Source of the DNA: Psettodes erumei
Taxonomy: Eukaryota > Chordata > Actinopteri > Pleuronectiformes > Psettodidae
Reading direction: 5' to 3'
Assembly (NCBI GenBank): GCA_016785225.1
Contig: JAFBJZ010000344.1
Location: 496,001 to 560,000, forward strand
DNA length: 64,000 nucleotides
A program made the translations under genes and the position numbers. Positions 23,991 to 37,251 of this stretch are shown here, piece after piece (within the stretch, counting starts at the first letter, position 1; every line of letters starts with the position of its first letter). Below the pieces are notes generated by a model that saw only the letters and a list, made by a program, of their open reading frames with translations, searched no databases and had not been told where the DNA came from.

Positions 23991-24374
23991 CTTGGTCAGG
24001 TCTTGACAAGATAGCAGATATGATTTTTTTTTTATCCCTTTAAGAAAATTATTTTTTTCCATCATAAAATAATATTTTACCAAACATAATAAGAGACATC
24101 CTATTCCCGCGAGGCAGTGTCCTGCTAATAACTGCCAGTGCCATAAACATGTCCCTTTAACACTGATATACTGTACACAATGTTTAATCTGATGCCAAAC
24201 CAATCTCCAGGCTGTTTTTATTGGCATTATTTATATTTGCCCCACTGGCTGTTCCTCCGCCAGTTCCTTATTGCCAAAGACCATGAAAATCCTGAACCAT
24301 TGTGGCTATATTTACCACCTCCAGGGGTATTTCAGTTGAAGAAATCGTTGATATTTACTGTATTTCCAACAGGA
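23991..24374. other. Non-coding stretch, no gene seen
   Basis: Poly-T-rich sequence near 24026-24060, then low-repeat sequence. The expected second half of the neighbouring repeat is not visible here. Confidence 0.4.
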
Positions 24375-24640
24375 GCTGGTCAGACCCGGCTTTGAATTCA
24401 TGCCCATGAATCTAAGATTTAATTTAAAGAGCCATCTAAAAGTGGCTGATTGAAGGGTCCGTAGAAATAGCCTTAGTTCCCCTTTGCTGAGCTGATAGTA
24501 GAAGATGAGAACGCCAGAGCCGACTGTGATTAATGGGCTGGTATGGCTACCCATCTCATGCAAACCAGCAGACAATGTGTAAATTATGCTTAAAATATAA
24601 AGCTGTCGGAAAGCACTTTGTACATTTCTGCTTGAGGCCC
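24375..24640. promoter_or_regulatory. Putative conserved non-coding element (composition only)
   Basis: A low-repeat block with 'GAATCTAAGATTTAATTTAA', 'GACTGTGATTAATGGGCTGG' and 'GTGTAAATTATGCTTAAAAT' words alternating with GC-richer words. It resembles vertebrate conserved non-coding sequence. No coding signal was seen. Confidence 0.2.
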
Positions 24641-27600
24641 CTGTGTTTCACCGTGTATTCATGACATCAGAATGGAGGGAGTGGAAATAACTTGACAAGT
24701 GTTTGGCAGGTTGAGCTTTTTTTTTAATAGACAAGAGTGGATAGGATGGGACATTTTCATAGTGAAGCCACAGAGCCTGTATAATGTCTTTCGAAGAAAG
24801 AAAGAAAGACAAAAAAAAGATCTGATTTAAATTCACATCTCTCCACCTTGAATTTTCATTCACCCAATGTGAATGCCAACATTTTGTGACCTTGCCTTTT
24901 ATGCTGCATGCTAATTTATACAAATGTAAGCAATTTCTCTCCCCTTCATGCTCTATAACTGGAGTTTGTTAGCTTTTTTTCTGGGCGGGTGAGGTCCTGC
25001 CTTGAAACTTCCAAATCTCTCTCTCTCTTTCTTTGTCCCTCGGGAGCAGGGACTGTGAAGATGGAAGAGGGGGTGGGGTGGGTTAGGTCATAAGAAACTG
25101 AAATTAAAGCTTTGCAGCGGTTCACTGCATCTTCACTTAAATTAAACACATTCAGGCATTTGTAAAGGGATGGAGCATTTTAATGAAAATGTATATAGTG
25201 TGGCAAATGTCTGTACTGCCCTGGTGATGAAGACTTGGAGGTGGGCTAAAGGGGAAAACAAACCAAAAACATGGTGATGTATTTAGAATGATAAACAGAA
25301 AGGGTAAACATTATAGAGGCAAATAGTTTGGATATGTGGCTCCGTCATCAAAGCTAAAGCCCTGCTGTGTAAATGCAGCAGAGTCTTTGTGCGTAATTGA
25401 TTTGCGTATGAGGATGATAAGCTGTGTTTTTTGATAAGAGGATTGTTCGAGGACAATTTTGGTTGAAGGAAAAATTGGAATTTCAATCCAATGTTTCGTG
25501 CAGAAAGGACAAAAGTAAATGAATTATCACAAATAATGGGCCGAACATCAAAATAATCAGACTTAATTTTAGCTGGTAATACTGAATCCAATCATTTTGT
25601 TCATTTTCCCTCAGCACAGTAATAGTGCATCTGAAATCCCTGCAGAATATGAATGAGCTGTGTTTCTAGCATCTAGAGGTTAATGATATGAAGAGCTGCG
25701 TGTGTACTATATACTTGATGAGTAAGTGCTCTTGCGGTCAGCTCCTTCAGGCATACAGTGCAAATCCTGGATAGTCCAGTGAGAAACACCAATGCAACCT
25801 CCTATAGAAATAACGAACACTCCCAGTCAGTGGCTGTCTCTTGAATTTCCAGCAGCATCTTCTTATCAGAGAAGTAAATATGATGAAAAAGAAATTTCGT
25901 CACTCTCCTCCTCCGACCTCTTTCCACCCTGCTGCTGAGGGAAAATTCCTTTCTCATCTGATAGAGCACATAACAAAGAGAAAGACAAGTACACAACCAA
26001 GCAGATGTTAAGGTGAATGGAAAAAAAACATCACAGGATATGCTTGTAATGAAGCTCTAGTGTTTGCCCAAATGTGTACCTTTCTGTACACAAGCACATA
26101 CCCGTACAAACACAGCCTGGTGTCATGGGAGAGTAGCTGATGCTCCAGTGGAGTCTTGGCAATATAGGGGAGGAGAAAACATGATATAGGTGATATTAGT
26201 ACCACTTGAAATCCTTCAGAATGAAAAGCAGAAGTTGAGAGCAACTGAGCTTGAATGACCAGTGGTAAGGAAGAGGCAGCAGATAAAATGCGACTGCTCT
26301 GCTGCGGTGTCATGCGGTGTGTACACCAAGCTGGCGGGGACATTTTGGACCAGGCAGCAGCAGATGGCAGTGACAGGTCTGCATTGGTCCGAGGCCAAAG
26401 AGGAAAGGTGTGCAGATACATGGAGACAGGAAAGACTGTGGAGAAAGGTCCTGAGTGATGAGCAGCTGATGATGCTCACCCAGGAGGAAGTCAGAATGAA
26501 AACATAGATTTACCAGTAGGAATGTAAGGTAATGTAAATGGTATGAGTTTTCAAGCAGTATGAGCAGAAAACTGTACACAGGTGCTGTCCTTAAGTAAAA
26601 ATCAGTGTTAAGACATATTAGCGGCCAGTTCATGATCAAACAACTTGCTGTGTACTCTCTTCTCACCTATTGTTTTTTGTATTCTGTTTTGAAGTTGTTA
26701 GGTTGAGTGTGAGGGGTAGAGGCTGTAACATTTTGCTAAGGGATTGGGGGGTTTTATGTTTTTGTTTTTTTGCCTGACAGAAATGGTATAGCATACTGCA
26801 GACATAAATCAAAAAGTAGATTGCTCTCTTTGTTTTTCTTCCTTTCAAATATCCATCAGGGCATTCAGTCACCATTCTTTTCTTGAGACAAGCCAAAAAA
26901 GGCATTAACCCTGTGGGTTTATGAATTCTTCAACATATTGCCTCATGAGGTGGGACATTATTGCAGGAGGAGCCAACAGAAATGTTGGAATAGCATTTTT
27001 ATTTCGCACCACTGGTCAGGGGATTCTCTCATTGTTCATGTTGCCTCATTTTCTTCATAAGCGCAGGTGATTGCATATCACAACTGTACATAAAAGGTAT
27101 ATGTACATTTAAAAACCATTTGACCTTTCTTGTGAAGGTAATTACTGAGTTTGTTTCTGGCTGTTAAATTTCAGTGTGTGTGCATTCCATGGCCTCCAGG
27201 CATCATCACATGTTGTATGCTTGTAAAAATGAGGCCAGAATTTTGCTTCCTTTTTTAACTGAAATGTCACCCGAATTAAGTATATTTTGAATGCATAAAA
27301 AGTCAAGTACAACAGCTACCTATTACGGCATGTGAATCATCAGAATCATCAAATCACAAAACATTTTTTTTTCTATTCATATAATGTAATAGGGGACACC
27401 ACAGCCACCTGTGTATTTATTATAATCTTCCCATCTTGTGACAGTATAGTTGGAATATGTGTTGCGTTGTTAGTTAGTCGTTTGGATGTGTGATGATCAC
27501 TCATGTGAAAGCAAAGCATCATTAACTAAAGGCTGATCCATGTACACATGTGGTCACTGACTTGGTCTCATTTTAGACCCCTCGACTTTTTCACCGATTA

Positions 27601-28054
27601 GGAAGCTGGCTTTTATAGTAGAATGCTTCATAAATTATCATTAGAACGATGCTTTGGAGTTGTTTAGTTAGCACTAACATGGTAATATTTTTTTTTTTGA
27701 AGATTCTCCTAAATTGGCCACTGAGGAGCTACTCCAACCCTTAAAATATTTTGCTATTATGGTAACAGGACTTTATTGTTCCCGACAGACTATGTTTGTT
27801 ATACAAATGAATTGAGTCAAAGAAACCATTTCAAACATATACATATATACTGTAATAGGAGGGATAATGATTATAACAACACACTGTAACTATTTTAGCC
27901 TTACTATCTTGAAATCAAACAGTGTAGAGAACTAGGAGGATGCTGCACTTATCATGGAGTAAATGACTATGTTTACGAGCAGGCCAGACACTGCTGTGTA
28001 ATTTCAATCAGCCAAACTTCCCCCACATACAAAGCACAGCTCATTACCACTCAC
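24641..28054. other. Non-coding stretch, no gene seen
   Basis: A short (GAAA)4 tract at 24793-24808, a TC run at about 25016-25032 and a G-rich patch at about 25068-25083. Frames on both strands between 26216 and 26666 are open (up to 137 codons) but have incompatible alternatives and no recognisable domain. I treat them as chance. Confidence 0.45.
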
Positions 28055-28198
28055 CTCTGTGGACACACTGTTTTGTTCCCCTGATTGGAGGGCCTCAGCT
28101 CCAATTAATATCTTAGAAGGCTGACATTTCAAACGAGGCTCTATCCTCTCTTGTTTGGAGGACATTGCTTCATTTAATGGAGGTGTGCAAATAGGCAT
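28055..28198 (-). CDS. Candidate first coding exon on the minus strand, unverified
   Basis: On the minus strand an ATG at 28198 has an in-frame TAG just upstream. It opens 48 codons ending ...SGEQNSVSTE exactly at a near-consensus donor, ACAGAG followed by GTGAGTGG. The start is MPICTPPLNEAMSSKQERIE. The composition is hydrophilic and unbiased, with no signal peptide or domain that I recognise. The frame does run about 16 codons into the would-be intron before a stop. No upstream acceptor is visible, so it could only be a first exon. No TATA or CpG-rich promoter is evident just to the right. A conserved non-coding element that happens to be open is an equal alternative. Confidence 0.18.
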
Positions 28199-28739
28199 TT
28201 CTGACTAGATGTGTTTTCCTTTTCATTTTTTATTTATGTTGCTATGTTATGGTCGAATCGGAAGTGAGTGCATTCAATATTATCCATATTGTCAGTGATA
28301 TTGTGCATGCTCATACCCACATACATTCATCATAAGGATATGATCACCATACAACTAATCAATAACGATATGTCGTTCAATTGTAGTGCCCCGGCAGATT
28401 TAGCCAAAGCTTGCGTGAAAATGGACTTCATCCCACATGTACTGTTTTTATTGCTCAAATAAAATCTTTTTCTTTAATGACATATTATTGATTGCAGTTT
28501 TCATTTTTTTAAATCCTGGGCCAGGAATGTTTTCCTTCATTGTTAACAAAATAAAAATATTCAAAAAGTTGACAGAGGTTAATTGAAAACACGATGAGCG
28601 TTTCTTCTGAACTCTGGTATTCATTCAAAAGTTTCCCAGAAGAGAAAAGGAGAGAATATGTGAAACGACAAAATCTGATTTGTATGCAGAACTATATTCT
28701 ACTCTTTCTATTTTTTGAGGTATGGTTGATTTCAAGCTA
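28199..28739. other. Non-coding stretch, no gene seen
   Basis: AT-rich. The segment 28380-28500 ('CCGGCAGATTTAGCCAAAGC' and following) is low-repeat and may be conserved, but nothing decisive is visible. Confidence 0.4.
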
Positions 28740-28990
28740 GACGCTAACTCTTTCTCCCTGTCTCCCCAGCTGGCAGCACTCCTTTTAAGATGTCATGCCA
28801 GTTCACACCATGCGCACGTGCCCCCCCTCCCGCACCCTTCGTCTTGCTCCCGGACACAAGGGCGTTTAGGGATGTAATCTCCTCAAAGCTAATTGCTGTG
28901 TCCTTCTCTTAGCGAAACTAGCTCAGGAGATAAATAACTAATGTGCCCCTTGGTACACTCGTTAGCTAACTGCAAATTTGCTGTTCCACA
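28740..28990. promoter_or_regulatory. Putative regulatory block (composition only)
   Basis: GC- and CpG-richer than its flanks (for example 'CATGCGCACGTGCCCC', which contains a CACGTG E-box), followed by 'AAAGCTAATTGCTGTGTCC' and TAACTAATG words. No open frame continues from the 'CCTGTCTCCCCAG' acceptor-like site at about 28770 to a donor. Confidence 0.18.
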
Positions 28991-29848
28991 ACTTTTTTTC
29001 GCTCCCACTATCTCACTCCATCTCACTCAGCTGTCACTCCCGTACTGCATAACCACCTAATACAAACACACATGCACCACCCTACCACTAACGTCTACTC
29101 CATTTTTCCTGTGTCATGCTCTGCCTTTCCCTGTACCAGGAGAGATCAAACGTATAAGGATATTAAAGATACTTTTTGTAGTTCCTTTGAAGAATTCTGA
29201 ACGGGTTATAAACAAACAGCTCCTTTCAGTAGAAATTGAGTGACGTTGTTATCAGTTTGGCATTATATTACTGCAGTCATTTAAATTCGACCCATGCAGA
29301 ATTCAGTGCAGGAGGTGCCATGGATTGTAAAGAGCACAGCTGTTTTCTTTTCCTGGCACTGCAATTAATGAAGGTAGCATTTATATTGCTTTTAAAATTA
29401 GTGAGCAAAGTAGCATGTTTGAAACAGTGTTTCTTACATTATGTAATAATCATCATATCTACAAAATGAACAGCCCGGCAGACAGATTTTACTTTATTAT
29501 TGGGGTCAGTGCTACACATAACACATGTCCTTTCTGGTAAAGTTCATGTCAATCTTAATGGAATATGGAAAAATTTCACCTGAGATTAGATTGAATGGAT
29601 TTTCAGCAAGTAAATTTATATTGGAATTTATCAGTCAATTGTGTGCCATAAAAAAATTGTGTTGTGTCTTCTCATTACATTTTTTCTTTACTCTATGATA
29701 AAATAGTGTAAATGTGTGGGGGACCTATGCGACAAATAGATTGAATATCAGTGATAGAATCTTTGACATAAAATTTGTATTGTTTCAACTCATTTTCTCC
29801 CAATTTGCAGAATTTTTCATGCACTGCACTTCTCTGTCAGTTCTGTTG
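28991..29848. other. Non-coding stretch, no gene seen
   Basis: AT-rich sequence. A 'CATTTTCTCCCAATTTGCAG' acceptor-like site ends at 29810 and precedes an open frame to 29981 that includes GGDIHLSCYF, superficially like an immunoglobulin strand, but no good donor follows. Confidence 0.4.
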
Positions 29849-29862
29849 GCCAGTAGAGGGAG
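29849..29862 (+). promoter_or_regulatory. CTCF-like motif
   Basis: GCCAGTAGAGGGAG matches the commonly given CTCF core CCASYAGRKGGCR at all but one position (A for C near the 3' end). One motif match in 64 kb is weak evidence of binding. Confidence 0.2.
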
Positions 29863-29992
29863 GAGACATCCACCTAAGCTGCTATTTTCCACCTGCCCTC
29901 ACACGGGGTATGACCTACTGTGTTTTGAGCATACTCCCATCTTTAGACAAGCACCAAGGGAACAGCAGCATACCAGTTTGACAGAATATAAT

Positions 29993-30020
29993 ACTACTAC
30001 TACTAATAATAATAATAATA
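29993..30020 (+). repeat. (ACT)4(AAT)n compound microsatellite
   Basis: Four ACT units pass directly into five or more AAT units. Confidence 0.93.
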
Positions 30021-31089
30021 GCATCCTGCTCTAAAATACTGCATAAACTGCTCAATAAATTATTGCTTTTGGTAGCTGAAATGTATTATGCTTAAGTAGA
30101 TCTCACCAACCTCTCTGCTACCTTGTGGTACAGAGAGATTTTTTTTAAAACACATTTCCATATGAAAGGACTAGTTCTGTACCTATTGCTGACAATCTGT
30201 TATTTGTGAACAAAAGGGGGTCACATCTGAACTATCTTCCAGCAGAGATTTATGAATTATTGCTGAATTGACATAACTGTGGAATGAAGATGCTTATACT
30301 GATTCCAGACAATACAAGGGCTATGATGGGAGCCAATGGGATGTAATATTATGAGTTGCCATTGGGAGATGGGCATCTTGTTTTTGTTTGTTTAGTAAAT
30401 ATATAAATAGATAAAATCCACTTGCTGCTCCAGCAGTCCTGGGACAAGCTGAATATCCCTGTGTATCACATTCGAGGCTATCTCTCATCCATCCTTAACT
30501 AGATTTTATACCCATGGGAGAAGTTGAACAGATTGATTTTGAAAATCATGAATCTGGAGTAAAACCTGGCTTGCTGAGCTTAATTTCAAGGCTAGGGGCT
30601 ACATGGACACATACAGCTCAAAACGAATGTCTGCCCAACCCCACAAGTAATCAAATGATGTATCGTGAATAAACCTTGCGAGAAAGTGAGTTTCCAGGCT
30701 TCTTTTTGTGAAGAAATTATTCTATTTCTACTACGATATCAGCACAAATTGCTCTGCTTTCACACAGTTCACTCCAAAGGCATACTGTCCTTGTCTGAGC
30801 ACAAAGTTAGTTTTCCATTAGTGAGACATATCTGTCATTAAATGGAAGGGCTCATGAGTGTAACTTGATGAAATAAATACTACAATGTCACCTTCTCATA
30901 GTTATCTCTAACCTTTTTTATGGCTCTATCCTGTTGTAAAGCAGTTCAAATGCATTCTTGTAGTACTCTGGTAAATTTAGCAAATGAAAATGTCAGCCTA
31001 CATGCCATCACAAAGGGGTAAAAGAAGATAAGAGAGAATTACTAAAAGCACAGGTCCCACTGGAGCTTTTGTTCAAGTAGAAAGGAACA
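30021..31089. other. Non-coding stretch, no gene seen
   Basis: AT-rich, unique-looking sequence with no coding or repeat signal. Confidence 0.45.
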
Positions 31090-31111
31090 TCTCTCTCTCT
31101 CCCTCTCTCTC
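31090..31111 (+). repeat. (TC)n tract, interrupted
   Basis: TCTCTCTCTC, then CCC, then TCTCTCTC. Confidence 0.9.
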
Positions 31112-31213
31112 AAACTCAGCTCCTGTAGGGAATGGGATAATGTAAATATGTCACATGCTGAAGCAGAAAAGCACACATGCCTACATTAAGTGCATATGCA
31201 GGTTGCATACATG

Positions 31214-31216
<3 letters not shown>

Positions 31217-31263
<47 letters not shown>
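31217..31263 (+). repeat. (AC)23 microsatellite
   Basis: Twenty-three perfect AC units after 'CATACATGCAT'. It is the longest perfect dinucleotide tract in the window. Confidence 0.97.
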
Positions 31264-31264
<1 letters not shown>

Positions 31265-31790
31265 CTCTACGGTGGGTCAGTGTTTGGCTAATGAATAACT
31301 GGGAGACAAACATGAATCCCCATTTGTCCCTAATGACTAACTTTTAAAACGCATAACCTCAGACTACAATGGAGCAAATTATTGATCTCTTAAAAGAGAA
31401 AATGTCTATAGAATGAATTATCTTGTTTGGACCTTGTCACTAAAGCCTGAGTAATGTCCTATTTAGCAATACAGCATGTAACCTGCATTCAGAGGCCATG
31501 ACAATGAGGAATGTTCCTCAAGATACAGCTGTGGATGTTAATTACTCACATGACAGAACTTCACATCATTGGAGTATCAGGGACCAATAAGAATCCTGTA
31601 TCATCTTAGTTTAGATTAACCATGCACACAGTACGGCTGAGCAGCCATTTCTAAACTTAATGGCTTTGCCTCAGGTAATGGTAGAGAGCCAGAGCATCTC
31701 CCAAATTAATTTTCATTTCTGAGCTCGACTCAAACCTAATCAGGTTTCTTCAGAGTGCCATGCTTTGCTTTCACAGATTTCCCCTAAAAT
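31264..31790. other. Non-coding stretch, possibly conserved at 31320-31560
   Basis: Low-repeat sequence with several TAAT/ATTA cores ('AAATTATTGATC', 'GAATGAATTATC', 'GTTAATTACTCAC'). No coding signal was seen. Confidence 0.3.
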
Positions 31791-31813
31791 GCACACACAC
31801 ACACACGCACACA
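31791..31813 (+). repeat. (CA)n microsatellite, one interruption
   Basis: About eleven CA units broken by a single CG. Confidence 0.9.
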
Positions 31814-34800
31814 GCTGGTATTGCAATATTCTTGAGGACTGTGTTGACTACTCTTATTCCCCAATGTGCAACCCAAGATATAATCTTAACCCCACCCCAG
31901 GAACAGTGTGTTCAAGTGAGGTTGTGTGTCATCACGCATGTCATTTGGATGGATTGTGATGGATGAGAAAATTGGATTTGCAATTTGCAGTTTGGTGCCC
32001 CACGAGCTTCTTAACCACCTAAAATCTATATGCTACCTACAGCACATTGGTACTATTCGGGAAGGTGAATAGCCTGACTTATTTCTGTCACAGGATGATT
32101 TTATATGTGTGTGTGTATGTGTAATAATAGCAGCACTCCCACATTAGCTCCTGTATTTGTCTATTTTCCCCCCATTCCTACTAAGTGAAGGTGGAAGTCT
32201 GGAAGTTTGGTAAGTGAAGGGAAATAGAAGTCAGGATATGAAAGGGTCATGTGTTTTTTTCGACAGTGTTTTGCAGCATCGAGACCTACTGCTGGGTCAC
32301 ATTGACCCAAACATCCCTGTGATATTAGTATGCTGGGAGAGCTTGTCTTTGTTCAAGAATATACTTATTTCCTTTTCAAAAGTTCATTACACTGACACAA
32401 AATAAGAAAATACACTTTCTCGCTGCAAGAAATTGAAGCGGGTCAATTTGACTTGCAGCTTAACAGGAGGCAAAGACACCATGCCTTTACTGCAAATGCT
32501 CGGCAGACCAAGTTTCCATATAAGTAGATACACCCACTTACAAAAAGTATGAGACCTCAAAAATTCCCCATGCAGTTTAATAATTGAAATTTGTGAGCTT
32601 TCTCCCATTGGTCTTTATGTGATGTACAACAATGTCTGGGCCTCATTTACAGTCAGGGGCTGCTTAGAGCACTCTATGCATTCAGATGTGGTTTTGCTGC
32701 CAGGTTCAGTGCATGAAAACGAACAGTGGGCTGAATTGTCAGGCTGGAGCCATACTAAGAGGAGCCACTCTGCTGTGAAAAATGCAGTTGCACACTAACG
32801 TCTCCCATTGGAATAGCTTCTCTGTCTAGGTTGAGACAGCCACAGTCTGTATGTGGTATCTAAAGGCATCAGCGACAACAACCTCTATCCGTGTCTAGGT
32901 TTGGATGTTTAACACAAAACTCTGGAGAAATAGTCTTGAGCTGTAGTCCCCCAGCAATCACTTTGGAAGATTAATCAAATGAATTCTCCAAAGAAAAATG
33001 ATGAATGCTGTTAGTTTGAATTTTTCCACAATTCCGCACTGGATATCTGAGTATTGAGAGTCATTGCCAGATGACTTGGCTGTGGCTGAAATTAAATGAC
33101 TATTACTCCTCATACACAAAACACCAGCAGTCTTTGTAAACCTCACACAAAGACAAAGTGGAGAATTTTCGCCCCAGGGGGACACATTATTTCAAAAACA
33201 CTTCTCATATTGTTTCTCGCAAACTTAAAACACATGTCCCGCAGGTTGAAAAAAATGAGGGTTAGCATCATGACCTTGCCTCAGTCTGTTTTTTTTTTGG
33301 GATAACCAGTGAGGACAATGGCAACCTGTGCCCACCTTAATATGTATGCACATAATCATACACTCAAGCCACCAGAGCTACCTGTCAAAATCAGGAACCA
33401 ATCTGCAAGAGTGATTAGTTATGCCTGACTGAGTTTGCTGAACATTCTCCATCTGCAGGCACTAGTAATATATGGAATAAGCAGTGTTGGTAATAAGGTT
33501 GGAGACTGACAAGGTTAACCTGATGCAGATGCAGAAGAAACAGCTTGGCATGGATAGAGGTCACTAAGGTCTGACAGTTTGTTATACCCCATTTTTATAG
33601 GAGGAAAACAAAATGGGCAAAGATGGACAAATAAAGCCAAATACACACTGCACTGTCAAGACTGAGCTGAAGCCCACCAATTCTGTAATTGCATATTCTT
33701 TTGTGGTAAATAACAGTGACAGCAGTGGACTGTGGCAGCCGCTGTGACGACGAGACCATAAATCCTCAATTTAAACTTTTAGAGCATGAGTATATTTAGT
33801 TTATTTAGTTCCAAAAGGCCACATGGATGTACAGTGCTGGAGGCTCTACAGATATATATATAGATAGATATAAAACAAACCCAAAAAACCTAATGAAACA
33901 CCTGTTAAAGTTCAAAGTGGGGGGCAGAGATTCCAGTACAAAAGTACTAGGTTACTTTTGCTAACATAGTACTATTGAGACCAAGTATGTGGTAGGCACA
34001 GGTGAGTTATCTTACATCTTACATGTTCAAATATTTTACACATGGTCTCTGCCTCAGCTATTTGCAGTGTGGGGACAATAAGTCACAGTAAATCTCGGTC
34101 AATTTTAAAACCACCGTTACATAGCTTAGTCAAAATGAGTAGCAGGTTAGTAGTCAGTTCTTACACTGCAAATTGTTCATGAAGTTGTCTCTGGACATAC
34201 ACAGTGTTCTTTGTTCTTACCATGAAGTGATTCAGTTGCTTAGTAATAACATGGAAAAGTTAAAAATAAACAGCGACAACAATGAAGGTTCCATTTTTGT
34301 CAGCAAAAATGTTCCCTTTCCTTCTGCTATCTGTGTTTTTGATGTGGAAAGAGTGTGGGAGTCTAAGGGAGAAGGCAGTGCTTACTTTTGTGTTGTATAT
34401 TTATCAATTTGATTCAAACAGTAGGCGACTGAACCTCAAATGTGCAACACTGCTATTTAAGATATCACCAATGGACAATGACAGAATTTTATCAGGAGCT
34501 GCTAAATGATGGATGCTGTTAAGAGACTGCAGCTTTGTTTTACCTGCTAACATACACAGTGTCTGATCATATTACTTACACTAAAATAATGACTGCGCAA
34601 AAACATCTTCAGGTGACATTGTTCTCATGGCGAAGTCTCTGAAGAATGTGATTCATTCATTTTATGGGGCAACTGGTTTAAGTTGGTTGTATATATTTGG
34701 CAAATTTATTGACTGTCGCATAAAATTACAGCTGAGGAGGTAGTTGGTCAACTGAAATGGTTGCTCTCAACTTAGATACAGTTTTATGTGAATCCCTTTC

Positions 34801-37218
34801 AGCTTGATGGCTTAAACTTTAAGACTGAGACAAAGTGTACACTGTGGTCAAGTGCCTTTCAGTGCTAATCAGAGAAAGACACCTAATTTCTCTCAGAGGA
34901 CAATATACTGTACAGTACAGTAATAAAGATTTCAATGTGAGTTTATTATAGTAGGAATATAGTGATCATTTCTATTACACAAGGTCTCCATCTCTCAATT
35001 TATGGTTTCACTGGGATATGCAAGCTTTTTTTTAACAAGTCTTCAAGCTGTAGCTGAGTTATTTCACTGTATGGCACTTTACTCCTTCACACTTACACAC
35101 CACCAATGTCCTATTCCACTAGATTACCAAGAATATGAAGGGATTTGTCTGTGATACATTGATGTTGTCACTGAGGCTACCTTTGTTTTTTTAAATTGTC
35201 AAAATAATAAACATCTCCATTTCACTCAGTGCTTGAACCTTTTCCAGATTGTGTAGGAAAGTCTGAGCATAAGATTCATGGCAAAACAGGCCGCTAAAGC
35301 TGCAACTCCTGATGTACAGCTGGAGTGTATTATATTTATTGGCCTTCCTGACCACTTTTAGACTTATAACTGTTTTTTTTAAACTTTTTTTTGATTTTAT
35401 AAATTGCTTATATCCTCCAAGACAACTGCAACTGCATTCATGGTGGGAGAACCAAAGTATCCCCTTACTGTTAGTTAAAAAAAGCAATAGTGTGGAGGAA
35501 CTACCATTTCCCTGTGTGTCAGTCAGAGTGCTGTCTATAGGATATGGCGCAGGAGCTGGCTACATACTGTGCCTGCTTGGTGGGATAAAGACACATGTCT
35601 AAAACCCCTTGCACCTTAATGTGATTTGCTTTAGAGTGCAACAGGCTTTTATAGCACACAGGGAATTATGTTAGGATTATGTTGCCCAGGGATGTGGGCT
35701 TCTTAGACCCCAGACTGTGAGGAAACCCTTGTCAGCTGTCAGTCAAAAGAACTGAGGCAAAGATATTGCATTTATGGTGACCAAACCTCTGACACTGCTG
35801 GTTCAATCATTCATAAGAGGGGAGTCTTTCACAAAAGACGCAGTGTGCTCTGACTGCCAGAATTGAGCTTATGAACAAATAAAAGGGGCTGCATGCATTT
35901 AAAGGACATTCATGGTCTTGATGTTAGATAAGCACTCATATTTTGTGAATATTACAGCAAATGTGCTACCCCTGAACGTACAAAAGAGCATTTTGTTTAT
36001 TTATAAGTATATGTAAATACATTGTTGGTGTCTTTCATCCAGCAGAGTTCTACTTTATTCTCAGCAAGCTCATCATTACAGCAGCACAGACAAGCTGTGG
36101 TCTGATGAAACTAATTGGGTTAAAGCAAAATGTAAGTGTATTTTCTCGAGCTGAGTTGACAAAACTGACTTGCAGCGCTGGAAATGTCAATAATTAAACA
36201 CTGCCATGGCAAAAACCTTCTTAGTTTACAGCTTGCATCTTCACTCTATTTGATCTTCAAGGCCGGTGCGGCTTGGCATCGTCAGTCTTTAATGTGGGTT
36301 CAGGGTGGATTCCTGGGACTGAATCCCAACCTCTCAAGTCTTTCCGTCTTCCCAGCTCACTCGGGTTGGGCCTGGCAGGAGGCTGAGATCTGCCTTTGCG
36401 TCAAGCCTCTGAAGGTGCCCCCGCACTGAACGTATTTCTCCTGCTGTGCAGAGAGACCTCGGAGGTTTAAACACACACATACAAACACACCCACGGACAA
36501 AGACTTGGTTTTTCTTTTTTCCTGTATGTGTATACATACAGTTTATAGGCACACAGACAGACATTGTGCATATATTTCAAGCAAGTTGTTATCCTAAAAA
36601 ACAAAACAACTAGTAATGCTGAATACCAGTGAAGGAGAAAAATTTCATCCATGGCGAGCAGTGATAGTATCTCATCAATTCTGTTTCAAAGTCTTAGCTA
36701 GAGCACTCTGAACTGCCAGATCTAGCATTTTTAGCTTCACTAGCCACATGGCTCTTGGAATGGCAATGTCAGTCATTGCACCACTTTGGTCCAGACTGAA
36801 ATATATTGCTGGGATTGCCATCAAATTTTGTAAAGACATTCATGTTCTCCTCAGGATGAACTGCAATAACCTTGGTGATCCTCTGCATTTTCCTGTAGCT
36901 CCCCTTTGAGGACAGAATCTTACTTTGTATGATTTTCTGAGTATCAGCATATGAGCAGTGCCACAATGAGCACGTATGAATGCAAAAGCTCTTGTTGTAA
37001 ATTGCACTGTTCTGTGAACAGTGCAACAAAATAACAACAAAAATCATACCTTATATATCATACTTTAGTCTATTTTATGTAAAATTGGAACGCAAATGTA
37101 TTTGGATATGTGGAGAGACAAATGAGAAAGTGGGGAAGGAAAAAAAACAGAACAAGGAGCGACTGAAGCAGGTGGATGTATGAGTCTCTATGGTGCAACT
37201 TAGAAAAGGATTGGTGCT
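31814..37218. other. Non-coding stretch, no gene seen
   Basis: No protein-like ORF with splice context. A short GATA/TATA patch lies at about 33850-33872. 'CACTTACAAAAAGTATGAGA' at about 32535 resembles the terminal motif of a Tc1-like element (compare 48016) but is too short to call. A CA-rich patch (36471-36494) and 'GTATGTGTATACATACAG' (about 36523) are imperfect simple sequence. Confidence 0.4.
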
Positions 37219-37251
37219 CATCCATCCATCCGTCCATCCTTCATCCATCCA
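37219..37251 (+). repeat. (CATC)n microsatellite, imperfect
   Basis: CATC units with a CGTC variant and a TT insertion, bracketed by 'GTGCT' and 'ACAGGC'. Confidence 0.92.

Noticed and set aside
25068..25085. G-quadruplex motif
   Set aside because: Only three runs of three or more G within loop distance; the fourth run is GG.
26008..26666. Minus-strand ORFs of up to 137 codons
   Set aside because: Three frames on two strands are open over the same bases, with no family resemblance and no splice context. A compositional effect is more likely.
29811..29981. Immunoglobulin-like peptide (GGDIHLSCYF) after an acceptor-like site
   Set aside because: The similarity covers about 10 residues only, the second cysteine and tryptophan spacing do not fit an Ig domain, and there is no donor.
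32528..32565. Tc1-like terminal motif (ACAAAAAGTATGAGACC)
   Set aside because: Fewer than 20 matching bases and no partner terminus, so too short to call.
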